A stretch of DNA of 64,000 nt from Apus apus (lineage: Eukaryota > Chordata > Aves > Apodiformes > Apodidae): the NCBI RefSeq assembly GCF_020740795.1, contig NC_067283.1, positions 130,854,568-130,918,567 of the forward strand. Direction: 5' to 3'. The first letter of the stretch is position 1. Each line of letters begins with the position of its first letter. The notes below the pieces were generated by a model. The model ran no database searches and had not been told where the DNA came from. It saw only the letters and a list, made by a program, of their open reading frames with translations. The translations under genes and the position numbers were made by a program. Positions 13,501-37,993 of this stretch are shown piece by piece.

Positions 13501-16309
13501 ACTGCTGCTTGCTAATTCTCCTTGGGACATTTTCAGTCCTCTAAGCAAATACAGAATTAACAATGTGGAATGAAACACAAACTAAACCTGCTGCAATTGA
13601 AGCATTTACCATAACTGAGACCTAAAACTTGTCCATATAATCAAATTTAATTGCATAATTTTCCTGTTATTATTATTTTAAGACAAGTTTCTAGCGAATC
13701 TTCACTTTGAGATAAAAGGAAGCTTGGACCAATAAAATTATGCCACTAAATTCTGCAACAAAGGCAAGAAATCCTGAAGGGGGAAAGAAAATGTAACCAA
13801 GATTAAGAAAAGCCAGGTGAGCAATGGTTCTACTCCAAGCATAAAAGAGAGCAAAATGAGAGTACACATGGTCATGGCAGACTGAATTACCCACACAGCG
13901 TATTGATAATGCAGTAAAATGCAATCAGCTACTTACAGGGCTTGGTTCAGGACGACTTACTGTCAGAACTGCATGACTTCGACTAATGGACTGATCATCC
14001 TGAATCAAAATTGCACAGTTTTTGCGACCAACAACATATTCCGTACCATTTAAAAGCCGGTATGGCTCACCTTAAAAAAACAAAGAGACAGAAAAATATC
14101 AAAGCACTTAGGAAACATTCAGAAGTCTGCAGTGTATCTGAAACTCAACTTTGCCATGCATCATTTATTAGGCTGACTAGAATTATGCATTTAGTTTATG
14201 GAGAAAATACCTTTCTTCCCCTCTCCCTTGCTTTGTACATGATAATAAGGACACTTTTTATGATAAACAAAGCCGTTACAATAATGATGGCACACTTTTT
14301 CCAAGGACAAAATATTTCTACTAATGCTTTCCTTATTTTCTCTTTTATTACTTTTTGAAAATCATTACATAAAGAAAAACAATTACAACACAAAGACAGC
14401 TTTTCCAAAACACAGGTTTTAAGGGTACATAATGTTTTGAGGGTACACATTATATTCATATCACTTATTAACAGGTCCAGAGGAAAACATCCTCTTAATG
14501 AATATGGAAAGATCCACAATGTAAATCAAACCGATACTTGGTAAGGTTAGTCTCTGACCTATGCTTTAGCTCAGTCTCAGTATGTGTCATTTAGGTAACG
14601 TGGTGTCTTTTCAGTGAATGGCTTGACTGCATCAAAAAGGTGTGTGCTACCCACTGGTCAAGAGAACCAGAAATGTTTCTTAATGGAAATCAATGCAGAT
14701 TAAATTATCATTATCAACACAGGGCAAAAAAACTTTCCACAATACCAGTGTTTTGGCTCTTGCTCAAGAGTTTTCCAGGCAGCAAGAGAGTCATAGAATC
14801 ACCACATGGTAGGGTTTTGAAGGGACCTCTGAAGATCATAAGAGTCCAACCCCCCTGCAAGAGCAGGACCACCTAGAGCAGGTCACACAGAAACGCATCC
14901 AGGAGGGTTTTCAAAGTTTCCAGAGAAGAAGATTCCACAACCTCTCTGGGCAGCCTGTTCCAGTGCTCTGTTACCCTTACAGTAAAGCAGCTTTTCCTCA
15001 TGCTGAGGTGGAACTTCCTCTGTTCCAGTTTTTATCTGCCCCTTGTCCTGTCACAGAGCACCACTAAAAAGGGACTAGCCCACTCTTCTTGACACCCACC
15101 CATCAGGTATTTGTAAACACTAATAAGGTTCCCTCCCAGTCTTCTTGACTAATCAGCCCCAGGCCTCTCAGCCTTTCCTAGTAAGACACATGTTCCAGTT
15201 GCTTAATCATCCTTGTAGCCTCCGTTGGACTCCTAGTATATCCCTGTCCCTCCTGACCCGGGGAGCCCAGAACCGGACATAGTATTTCAGATGTGGTCTC
15301 ACTAGGGCGGAGTAGAAGAGAAAGAGAACCTCCCTCGACCTGCTGATCATCCTGAATCAAAATCGCATAGTTTTTGCGACCAACAACCTATTCTGTACTA
15401 TTTAAAAGCTGATATGGCCCTCCTGAAAAAATATCAAAACAGGAGACAGAAACATATAAATTTATAAAAAACTCCAAAATACTTATTACTCAGTCAATTT
15501 CAACAGGATTAGGTACTGCTGCCACTAGGAAAGAAATCAAACACCCAAAATTCACTTTGAATGAATTAGGAATTAGGACACAGTTGTGATAGGACTGCTT
15601 GTAATACAGAAAACATTTAAACCAACAGGAAATGTGTAGATGATATCTATTATCAAAGCTATCAACGTATCAAAGCTCCAATGCATAAGGAAACTTATTA
15701 AGAAAAGTATAGCGACAATTCAGTTTCAAAACACTGCATCTAAGAAACAACATGATGTCGAGTTCAACACTCGGTCCTTGAAACATAAACTCGGTATCTT
15801 TTCTGAAAGGAGGGAGAGACTCCTGAGGTTGACTTCTGCCTCAGAGCTCAGCTCTCCGGGTACATGAAAGCAGGACTCTGTGACTTGCTTCACCGGCCGC
15901 AGTCGCCACCTCAAGACATCCCACCATGTCCCATTAAGAGAAGCTGTGCTCTGCAGTGGTCAAGCGAAAAACCGAGGCTCAGCCATGGACGAGCGCCCAG
16001 AGCGAAGAGAACTTGTCACCTCGTCCACAGCGGCCCAAGGCAGCTTTGCCCGGGGAGCACGCCCGGGGCACCCCGCCAGGAGGGCCCAGCGGAAGCCGAA
16101 ACGGTGGCTCCTGCAGCCGGCCCCGCTCAGGACACGGCACGACCCGCCCCACCCCGGCCGGCAGGTCCCGGCCAGACGCAGCCCCGAGGCCAGGCGCCCG
16201 CCCCCGCCCGGGGCTGTGCGCAAGCGCAGGCTGAGGCGAGGAAGGGCCGGCGGGCCGCCGTGCGCGGTGCTCCCTCACCTTTTCCTGTAGCGGGCACCAG
16301 CTTCCACAT
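1100..16309 (-). CDS. NBN: NBN, nibrin (5' part: coding exons 1-11; 3' end outside window)
   Basis: Nibrin is the nuclear adaptor of the MRE11-RAD50-NBN complex, which senses double-strand breaks and recruits ATM. Eleven minus-strand exons join in frame to 621 codons, starting [17 protein letters not shown]. The FHA domain (about residues 11-103) keeps the phosphopeptide-binding Arg26 in GRKN and His43 in SRSH. A tandem BRCT region follows (about 104-325), including [12 protein letters not shown] and [13 protein letters not shown]. Two SQ motifs match the human ATM sites Ser278 and Ser343: Ser274 in LTNSQ and Ser344 in ISQS. Exon lengths equal human (134, 160, 104, 118 nt) or differ by multiples of three. 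The start was chosen by identity to MWKL and its place in a CpG island. The C-terminal exons lie left of base 1. Identification is very secure; each boundary is a reading by eye. Confidence 0.96.
1858..2121 (-). CDS. NBN: NBN coding exon 10 (disordered linker)
   Basis: The exon is 264 nt (human 273). It encodes a Ser/Thr/Lys-rich linker with [12 protein letters not shown] and [13 protein letters not shown], the latter matching human TNSIRNYFQPSTKK. The acceptor follows a long pyrimidine run and the donor is GTATGT. Codon 375, split across the junction, reads Cys where human has Trp. Confidence 0.9.
2559..2697 (-). CDS. NBN: NBN coding exon 9 (SQ-site linker)
   Basis: The exon is 139 nt (human 130) and encodes [20 protein letters not shown], then [13 protein letters not shown] and [11 protein letters not shown]. 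Ser344 in ISQS corresponds to human ATM site Ser343. The acceptor is TTGCAG and the donor is GTAAAG. Confidence 0.92.
2698..4373 (-). other. NBN intron 8, no further feature
   Basis: AT-rich intron of 1.7 kb with several T-runs. I see no repeat family, RNA gene or coding signal that holds up in any frame. Confidence 0.7.
4374..4474 (-). CDS. NBN: NBN coding exon 8 (end of BRCT 2)
   Basis: The exon is 101 nt (human 98) and encodes [18 protein letters not shown] and then [14 protein letters not shown]. Frame continuity places the acceptor after TTAATAG, which has a poor pyrimidine tract. The donor is GTAATT. Confidence 0.92.
5524..5714 (-). CDS. NBN: NBN coding exon 7 (BRCT 2, SQ site)
   Basis: The exon is 191 nt (human 194) and encodes [17 protein letters not shown] through [11 protein letters not shown]. 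Ser274 in TNSQ matches human ATM target Ser278. The donor GTGCAG is a weak match to consensus. Confidence 0.93.
5978..6095 (-). CDS. NBN: NBN coding exon 6 (inter-BRCT / BRCT 2 start)
   Basis: The exon is 118 nt, equal to human. It encodes [17 protein letters not shown] and then [13 protein letters not shown], the opening of the second BRCT fold. The acceptor is TTGCAG and the donor is GTAATC. Confidence 0.95.
6572..7290 (-). mobile_element. CR1 LINE 3' fragment in NBN intron 5
   Basis: Minus-oriented CR1, about 720 bp. The left edge carries the CR1 tail (AGAATCACAGAATTGTGAG), followed by phrases seen in avian CR1 3' ends, such as GAAGGGACCTCTAGAGATC and CAACCTCCCTGGGCAG. The reverse-strand reading shows the damaged end of the reverse-transcriptase ORF. 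It is 5'-truncated, as usual for CR1, and lies in sense with NBN. Confidence 0.9.
7291..10118 (-). other. Rest of NBN intron 5, nothing recognised
   Basis: About 2.8 kb of AT-rich intron between the CR1 copy and exon 5. No coding, RNA or repeat signal was recognised. Confidence 0.6.
10119..10222 (-). CDS. NBN: NBN coding exon 5 (BRCT 1)
   Basis: The exon is 104 nt, equal to human. It encodes [17 protein letters not shown] and continues to [10 protein letters not shown]. The acceptor is TTTCAG and the donor is GTAAAT. Confidence 0.95.
10480..10840 (-). mobile_element. LTR-like avian repeat in NBN intron 4
   Basis: Read on the minus strand, the stretch opens with CCTGGTTTTGGCTGGGAAAG and later has TTCCATGTCATGCAACATCA followed by CAGTGTATAGA. 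This layout resembles the U3 region and TATA area of a common bird endogenous-retrovirus LTR as I remember it. It has no gag, pol or env and no clear terminal dinucleotides or target duplication, so it is at best a partial solo LTR. The family assignment is from memory. Confidence 0.5.
11141..11300 (-). CDS. NBN: NBN coding exon 4 (start of BRCT region)
   Basis: The exon is 160 nt, equal to human. It encodes [15 protein letters not shown], then [12 protein letters not shown] and [16 protein letters not shown], the first BRCT repeat. The acceptor is TTGCAG and the donor is GTACGT. Confidence 0.95.
11301..12686 (-). other. NBN intron 3, nothing recognised
   Basis: AT-rich intron of about 1.4 kb with no identifiable feature. 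Confidence 0.65.
12687..12832 (-). CDS. NBN: NBN coding exon 3 (FHA domain, second half)
   Basis: The exon is 146 nt (human 149) and encodes [13 protein letters not shown], then SKYGTFVNG and FGVFESKF, which are typical C-terminal FHA strands. The acceptor is TTTCAG and the donor is GTAAGT. Confidence 0.95.
13937..14070 (-). CDS. NBN: NBN coding exon 2 (FHA domain, first half)
   Basis: The exon is 134 nt, identical to the human length, and encodes residues 11-55 including [11 protein letters not shown] and SISRSHAVL, the FHA phosphopeptide-binding core. The acceptor is TTAAG with a T-rich tract and the donor is GTAAGT. A partial decayed copy of this exon occurs at 15343-15422. Confidence 0.95.
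14790..15342 (-). mobile_element. CR1 LINE 3' fragment in NBN intron 1
   Basis: Minus-oriented CR1 3' end with left edge TCATAGAATCACCACATGG, then GAAGGGACCTCTGAAGATC and CAACCTCTCTGGGCAGCCTG. Its 5' truncation point, on the right, abuts a partial copy of NBN exon 2 at about 15343. Confidence 0.9.
15343..15455 (-). pseudogene. NBN: Decayed partial duplicate of NBN exon 2 with its acceptor
   Basis: Bases 15343-15422 match 13991-14070, the first 80 nt of NBN exon 2, in direct orientation. I count nine mismatches in 80. Similarity then continues with gaps into the adjoining intron to about 15455. The acceptor survives as a T-run then CAG. Read in NBN frame, the copy has a TAG at 15388-15390 where the real exon has a Tyr codon, and a Cys-to-Tyr change further on. 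It lacks the second part of the exon and the donor, because a CR1 begins there. It cannot encode a working FHA segment. Confidence 0.9.
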
Positions 16310-16790
16310 CCTGGAGGGCAGCGAGGGGTACCTCAGCGGGACTCCACCCAGCGCCCCCACAGGCCGGGGCAAGGCGGGGAAGGGAAGAGAAAACCGGTCG
16401 CTCGCAGCTGCCGCCGGGACCGAGCGTCCCTGCTCGCGACGCGAGCCGAGCCCTGGGACGCGCGGGGAAGGGAAAGGGCGGCGAGCGCCGCCTGCCGGGC
16501 ACGGGAAGCCCGTGCAGCCAGGCCTGGCGCGCAGGCGCGGCGGGAGCTCCTGCGCCTGCCCAGCCTGGGGGCGGCCGCTGGTCTGACCAGCCCCGCGGAG
16601 GCTGCCGATCCCCCTGCTCCGTGACAGCTGAGGCCGGGACTGACAACCCCGGGCTGGACTGAGGCGGGGGCTCCTGGAGCCCGGGGGGCAGGGTGCAGGG
16701 GCAGGGTGCAGGTGCGGGGCCCAGGTGAAGCTGGGCAGGGCGGATCAGGCCTGAGGAGCCCCCACACCCCAAGAGCTGCATCATCCGTCC
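15850..16790 (-). promoter_or_regulatory. CpG island / NBN promoter region
   Basis: A sharp rise in G+C and CpG density covers about 900 bp and contains NBN exon 1 at 16279-16309. No TATA box is evident upstream on the minus strand, as usual for a housekeeping CpG promoter. Long open frames here are products of low stop-codon density and are not proposed as genes. Confidence 0.8.
16279..16309 (-). CDS. NBN: NBN coding exon 1
   Basis: Thirty-one nt encode [10 protein letters not shown] plus the first base of Gly11. The exon ends at the donor GTGAGG. It is 6 nt shorter than the 37-nt human coding exon 1, so phase is kept. It sits inside a CpG island. Confidence 0.93.
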
Positions 16791-16931
16791 AGCCCTTCAC
16801 AGTGCGCTCATATCCCTAGCTAAAGGCACTGCATGCAGAACAGGGAATGCGATACTCATCTCCGGACAGAAAAAGACTTTCTAATAAAAATAAATAAATT
16901 TAACTACAATTTTAAGTAAAATTTAAAGTGA

Positions 16932-17619
16932 AAGGGACCCGGGGGTCCTGGTGGACAGGAGGATGACCATGAGCCAGCAATGTGCCCTTGTGGCCAAGAA
17001 GGCCAATGGCATCCTGGGGTGCATTAGAAAGGGGGTGGTTAGTAGGTCAAGAGAGGTTCTCTGTCCCTTCTATTCTGCCTTGGTGAGGCCGCATCTGGAA
17101 TATTGTGTCCAGTTCTGGGCCCCTCAGTTCAAGAAGGACAGGGAACTGCTTGAAAGAGTCCAGCGCAGAGCCACAAAGATGATTAAGGGAGTGGAACATC
17201 TCCCTTATGAGGAAAGGCTGAGAGAGCTGGGTCTCTTTAGTTTGGAGAAAAGGAGACTGAGGGGGGACCTCATCAATGTTTACAAATACATAAAGGGTGA
17301 GTGTCAGGAAGATGGAGTTAAGCTTTTTTCAGTGATGACCAGTGATAGGACAAAGAGTAATGGATGCAAATTGGAGCATGGGAGGTTCAAGGTGAATATC
17401 AGAAAGATTTTTTTTACTGTGAGAGTGACAGAGCACTGGAACAGGCTGCCCAGAGAGGTTGTGGAGTCTTCTTCACTGGAGACATTCAAAACCTGCCTGG
17501 ACGCCTTCCTGTGTGATGTACTCTAGGTGACCCTGCTCTGGCAGGGGGGTTGGACTAGATGATCTTTTTAGGTCCCTTCCAACCCCTAGGATTCTATGAT
17601 TCTTTGATTCTATGATTTG
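16932..17619 (+). mobile_element. CR1 LINE 3' fragment with open RT C-terminal frame
   Basis: Plus-oriented CR1 of about 690 bp between NBN and DECR1. An uninterrupted 191-codon frame (16951-17526) encodes the C-terminal end of the CR1 ORF2 protein, with [28 protein letters not shown] and [18 protein letters not shown]. The 3' end shows the CR1 signature of octamer repeats near 17590-17617 (ATTCTATG, ATTCTTTG, ATTCTATG). The 5' part with the catalytic RT motifs and endonuclease is missing, so it is not mobile on its own. Confidence 0.93.
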
Positions 17620-20349
17620 AACCTTCAGCAGGTTACCAGAGGCTTGCTACACTTATTCTGAGTCCAGGAAAGGAACTGCAGAGTATAGGTATGGAGAAAC
17701 TGTATGTGCATGACTCCAGTCACACGCATTTGAGGTGCACCTGAAAATACCCATCTCCCTGTGCTGTGTGGCTCACAGGGAGCAGACTGTCAAATTCATA
17801 ATGTCCACAATCACACTGGCTAGCAGCTGGAGAGTAAATTTCTTCCTACTGGGAACTGGCTTGCTTCTCAAATAATGAATATTGGATAATTGTTTGCCCC
17901 TTAACATTTGCAAAACAGGACAAGGTTTTGGAGATATATCCACAGTTGGTTAAGAAGTTTTAGCATCAGAAAACCCATGGAGTTGAAATGGAGTGGGGGA
18001 ACTAAGGATAACATTTTTCTAATAGAAGAAGGTTAATTTAAAATGTACAGAAATGTAAATATAAGCCGTCAGTCAGAAATGTTGTTTCTGTAGAATTACT
18101 GTTTAATCTCCATGTGCTCTGACTTTAGCTATCCTTTGTCCTTAAAAGTTTACTTAGATACCTTTTTATATTTTCCCTCATGCTTCTCCTAAAATAAACT
18201 ATCTTTCTCCCTAATCTCTTTACTTGCTTGTTTTCTTCATCTTTGCTTGTTTTTAATCCCTCATAATTTTGCAATTTCAGTTTTGAGCTAGGGTGACCAG
18301 AAATAGAGAGAGTATCCTAAAGGAGCCTATTTTTCAGCTTTATGTAACTGTACTTAAATATTCTCTGTATTGTTATTATTCTATGTCTTATTTATCCTAT
18401 TGGCTTGACTTTTGTGATCACATCCTCATATGACAAATCATCATCATAAGAAACTGTATGAATCCTGCAAACTCTACTATCATTTCCCATTTCCTTGTGT
18501 TTATCCAATTTTATTTAATTTCATAGTATCGTGTTTGCTCATTCATTTACCTTCTAGACTTGTTGAGTTCTTGCTGTCTCTCTGATCCTGACTGACCTGT
18601 CTGTCCTCTAATATTTGTTGGTTTTCTATTTGTTGCTTTTTCAGATAATAAATAAATGATTCAGCAGAGTACCAAACTCAGAGACTATCAGAGCAGAAAG
18701 AGGCATTTCAGATAATTTTATGGACTACAGGCTTAACCTGGATATAACTGCTGAAATAGTACCACTGCAAAACAGTATCTGAACAGAATATTGAGGTGAT
18801 CCATCAGTAAACTTTTGCCCTTAACAGAAATGTCAGTCCATGTTATGTTCATGTTGATATTTTATCCCTGAGCCAATTATATCTTTTTTCTTAGTAGCCT
18901 TTTGTGTCTTATGTCGCTTTTAAACTTCATTATTGGGTGCTATGGGTTTCTTTCCACAAGGCAGCTTGAGTGGCAGAAACAACATAGACATACAAGTTTA
19001 CAGTAAGAAATCAAGTTTCCATGGAGCTCTATGTTAAGCAACTTCGTAAAACCCTTTGAAGTCTAAATTATGCCTGTTAGCTCTATATTAATTACCTGTA
19101 ATGCATTTCTGTAAAAGATTATTGAGACATAATTATCTTCACAGGAGACTAGTGCCATTTAGATGCTTTCAGATCATGCTTTTCTAGGTGTTACTGGTTT
19201 TACTTACTTTTTCTTCTACAGATACTACATCTTACAATTTCTCATAGTACCCTACCATTTTTTTTTAAAAAAGGTATTTTATTTTAAACCAGAGATTGGA
19301 TGCTTTAATATTTCACTTCAAGCTATTCTTAAACTCTTCCTAAACTTGTAAATAAGCATTACCTAAACAGAAGTAGAATTTTATGAAGTGGAGTAATAGC
19401 CTATTAGGACAATGTTATTTTCCTTGTAAAACACAGGCAGTCTGCCTTCAATTAAATTTTTAGATCGTGAGACATTAAAGTGTTATTCCAGGTTTTAAAA
19501 TTTGCTGCTTAGTCTGGGAGAACAATTTCTTCTTATTACCAAAAATTTAACATGTCTGGTTATGAAAAAGCTGATGAAAAACATTTTCTGAAATTTAGGC
19601 TGGTCATATACTCCTGATCACTTTTATCATGACAATAATGATTCTTCCAAAGGTAGCTGTTTTGCACATTTGTGTCTTCCCATGTATAAAAAAGTTCGCT
19701 TTTGTAGTTTATTTCCTCATTAGCCAGTGAAGCTTTCTCAATTCTGTAGTATTTTTTTTAAAACATCCACTGAATTGTATTTTCATCCAATTTTCCTTTT
19801 TTTTTTTTCTTTTTTAAATTTTTACACTCAGTGACTGTATCTTTTGAGACTCAGTGGGTTTTAACTGATTTGATTGAAACGTAGCATCTAAACCTTGCAG
19901 TGACTTTCTAACACCCTACAGGTATTTGACAGAAGAGTTTAATGATACTGCAGCAACCAGTGCTCAGCGGTGGGGCACTGCCGCTTCAACGGCCGCCGGA
20001 CTGCCTGCAGCGTCAGTAATGTCAGTAACTATCTTAACAAGTTCCAGAACTTACTGTACCAGCAAACAAGAGCATCGGCAGTATTTTCCCTGAAACTTGG
20101 ACACGGAGCTGTTTGACCATTTCTGTACAGGATGCTGATGACTAAGCATTGGGCTTTTAATTTTGATGCCTCTGAAGTCCCCTAGCAGCGTGTATTCAGT
20201 TCGCCCTAAATTCCTAATTCAAAACCGGATAGTCCAGACTCACTGAATGTTTACTGTCTTTCATGCCAAGTTCTGTAACTGCCTAGACTCGTCTGTGTGG
20301 TCTCTTCTCCTCAGAATTTGAAACTGTAGGTTCTCCTAGCTGCCGTGCT
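17620..20349. other. NBN-DECR1 intergenic spacer, nothing recognised
   Basis: About 2.7 kb of AT-rich DNA between the CR1 and the DECR1 CpG island, with several T-tracts (for example near 19797). No coding or RNA feature is supported on either strand. Confidence 0.65.
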
Positions 20350-20519
20350 GACCCTACCCGCTGACCCTGCCGCTCCTCACGGAACATGACCTTGCGGACG
20401 CCTCGCCCTCCCGCCCCGGCGGGCACAGGTGGGCCCGGCCAGCCCGCCCCGGGGCGGGCGTTGGCCCCGGCACGGAGCAGGCGCTGAGCCCGGCGCTCCG
20501 GGCCCTTCGGCAGGGGAAG

Positions 20520-34655
<14,136 letters not shown>

Positions 34656-34769
34656 AGTATGTGACTGGAATATGATGGAGATTTTTCAACATGAACCACT
34701 GCTTTTTCATGAATACTTAGAAATAACCAATAGAGAGCTAGCCTTTAAAATATTTCTTATGCTGATTTC

Positions 34770-34775
34770 AATAAA
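34770..34775 (+). terminator. DECR1 poly(A) signal AATAAA
   Basis: A canonical AATAAA lies 115 nt after the DECR1 stop codon, giving a short 3' UTR of about 140 nt. Confidence 0.75.
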
Positions 34776-37230
34776 GTATTTTGAAATTGTCATATTTTGA
34801 ATATAGCATGTGTATTTTTCCTGTCTATGATGTAATCTTGCCAATAGTGAACACCAGTTGTTCACTGAAATTGTGTTGTTCTTTATATTATGTCTTATAT
34901 AGCTATGCCATGGTCTACAATTTGCTTTTTTTTAACATTTCAGAGGATTTTTTTTGTTTCTCAGATATGGCTTTAATATTTTAATTCCAAAAGCTCTTCA
35001 GAACTATCCAACTTAATATAATTTTTAATGTGAAGAAAAATGAAGAAACTGAGTCTAATAATAAGTCCTAAACTTGCAAATAACATTTCATGTTAGCAAT
35101 CCTATGTACACTGACATTGGATGTAACTCCTGGGGTTGCTTTCAAAATCTTGAAATACATTGACCATCTTGTTCTCATCTTTTGCTGACATTTTCAGTCT
35201 GTTAATTATCTTATGCTGAACTTTAAAAATGGCATTTAAGGACTAGCAGTGCCTTTCTAAGAAGCTTGCTCTTTGTCATGATTAAGTAAATGTTCTTGAA
35301 AATGAGAAACTAAAAATCATTTGTTACTAATGTGTGACTGGGGGAGTCTACCCTTGAGAAAGGGTTTACTTAAGGCTACTAGAGGACTCCAGTAAATCAG
35401 GACTGAAAGCATTGAAACCTCATTGGTTGAGATACACATAAATCCCTGGGATTCATTTTGCATTCACAAACTGGCGCTAAAGCAGCTTTAAGGTGACATA
35501 ATTCAAAGGTATGTTTGTGAGCTGTGGTACAATCAAGTATTTCTCTGTGGTATTTAGTAGGATATCCTCTGGAGATGGGCTATCAATAAAAGTAAGTTCC
35601 TACTGGTCTCTTGCATCCATGGGTGCCTACGACTTTTACCATAGGAAAGTTTGTCATGTGGTTGAAGTACTCAGCTGAGATTGAAGATAACCACCAGCTA
35701 CAGTTGTTTTTTTCCAAATATTTCAGCAGTAGGTACCACAGTGCTTAAACGTTAACACCTACTGACATAGTAAATGCCAGAAATCTGTTATGTGGCTTTA
35801 AACATGCAGACCCAGTATTCTTTGGCTCAATCACCACTATAATGCTGCTTTGCCTTTGTATGTCCTTTGTTTAGAAAGTAAACTTTTTGGAGCTCTGTTC
35901 AGAAATGTTTATTTTCCACAACAAAAGGATTTCTGTGCAAAAGCACTTAAAAGAATTTCAAGGGCTTTCACAGTTTAAAGTTAATACTGTTTCTTGACCT
36001 AAAATGAAAATATCTTTGTCTTTCCTTCTTTGCTTTACTCTTCAGAGAGATTCAGGTCAAGTTTGCATTTAGGAGAAACTCACTTTCATTCATAAGTGAA
36101 CATTTCAGAGACTGAAGCTCTTTTCTGAATTGTCAGCATTACTGGAATATTTTCCTTGAGGTCTGTGTTTTTCGCTTTATATGATTAAGTCAGTAAAAGA
36201 AAATGATCTTTGGGATTTCGGTGCATTGACCTGCTTTTACTTGTTACAGAACAACTTCAGAGCGATTTGGGGGTGCTTGACACTTCAGAAAATCAGACTA
36301 CACATATTTGGGTGCCTAAATTTGGTTTCTGAGCCTCCTCATAGACACAACAAGCAGGTGTGGATTTCAGTGTGCCTCCACAACCAACGATTATAACCAT
36401 GATTATGATGAGGGCTTAGTATAAATGCACAAAATGCCAAATGGAAATTAATCAGAAAAGCAAACATCTAACAAAGACTGAATCCTAGTGTAAGTAGAAT
36501 TTAGCGGCAGTCTGTGTGTGTGTTTTGTGAGACTAGGTTCATTTTACATAAAAGCTGCTGGCTGTCAGCATCCTGATCTGTTTTTGACATTTGCACATGG
36601 AATATGCTATTTAGAAATTTTATAAGCTTGGGAAGGTAATCTTTTCAAAGATGCATAACGAAGTTGGGATTAGAGTGATGCTGTGATACTGTGCATGAAC
36701 TGTTCAGGATAGAGCAGTGCAGCAGTGAACGACAGCCAAATGGCTTGTTTCAAGGGCTATGTTCAATCTTGATTAAATCACCAGTGAAAATTCTCCATAA
36801 TGGGCAGTGATTTGTATCACAGCTGCCTGTTGGGCAGTGTGAGTGACCTGGAATCAGGTAAGGCCCCTGAGGTGTACTGATGGACTCTTTTTTTTTTTTT
36901 TTTTGTGGGCACAGCTGAGAGCAAGAACTCAATGCCTCACCTGGTACTGTTGTTAAGGTCTACATCTGTCAGCAAACACTGCATTTAGGTACCAGAGATT
37001 TTTAAGCTGCCTAATAGTTACTGATTTGGGTTTTTTCAGTATTAGTAAAAGTTTGCTGTTTTGTGCTTTCAAATTAATAGAAAATCATCTTTGATCTGAA
37101 TACCAAGCACCGTGTTAAATTTTATTCTGTACATACTTCAACTAGAATGGGCTTATTTTTTTTACAGCATACTTGTTTGTAATTTGTAGGACAGTGTTTT
37201 TGTTGATTTGCTTGAGTGCTTATTTGAGTA
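34776..37230. other. DECR1-CALB1 convergent spacer, nothing recognised
   Basis: AT-rich DNA between the DECR1 poly(A) signal and the last candidate CALB1 poly(A) signal. No gene, RNA or named repeat is supported. Confidence 0.6.
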
Positions 37231-37244
37231 TTTATTTTAATAAA
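37231..37244. terminator. Back-to-back poly(A) hexamers on both strands
   Basis: TTTATT (AATAAA on the minus strand, 37231-37236) is followed after two bases by AATAAA on the plus strand (37239-37244). The placement between two convergent genes could serve distal ends of either, but this is not shown. Confidence 0.4.
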
Positions 37245-37993
37245 CTGAGTCTTTTTAGACAGTAAAATGGTTGTTAGCTTCAGTGAAAGGGATCTGAGGT
37301 ACCTAAATGTCAGTTTCTCTGTGCAGCAGGAATATGGCGTACCTGCGCTACCTCATGTAATACATTTTTGTGCATGTTACAGTTTTATTTTGACCAGGTA
37401 TCTACCAGAGAAAGCTTGCAGTCTTCCCTGTCATCACCTCTCTTATTATTCCAAGCCTTATTCTGTCCCAACCCTGACATGTTTAAGAGCTCTGCCCAGG
37501 ACTGGTTTAGGCATTTTAAAACCTGGAGATTTTAAAGCAGTTTTGAATTTAACCCGCATTTGCTACGCTTTGCTTTGCACTGACATGTCGACACCTTTGC
37601 TATAATTGGGTTTGTAAATTGCTGTATTTTAACCCAACTTTATTTATGAAATATAACTGCAGGAAACATTCTGCCTGTGAGTGTCTGAGATGTGCTTTCT
37701 GTGTCATGCTCCACAGCAGAGCCAGCTGGTGAGCAGCAGCAGCAGTAGTAGAAGGGTGGCTTCAGAACAGATCTGTGATGTAATTTTACTCATATGCAGG
37801 AAGACAGATTCCAATTTCTGTGATGACTCTTTGTGAAAACACTTTAAGTGCTTTATCTTCCACTGCAATGATTTTAGCAAACAGTCACATCACAGTTTTA
37901 CATAGAAGATATTTTTTTTCTTCACACTTTTAAGTTGTTAAAATAAGGCAAAAATCCAGGGTTTCAAGTGCACAGTATGAACAGTATCAATCA

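Noticed and set aside
14196-14519. 107-codon minus-strand frame in NBN intron 1
   Set aside because: AT-rich chance frame without conserved motif or splice support; it is not in phase with exon 2.
15343-15422. Idea that the exon 2 copy is an alternative functional FHA exon
   Set aside because: In-frame TAG, loss of the second half including the His43 region, and no donor.
15864-16800. Several long open frames on both strands in the NBN CpG island (up to 240 codons)
   Set aside because: They arise from low stop-codon frequency in G+C-rich DNA, overlap in many phases and show no domain; only the short MWKL exon is real.
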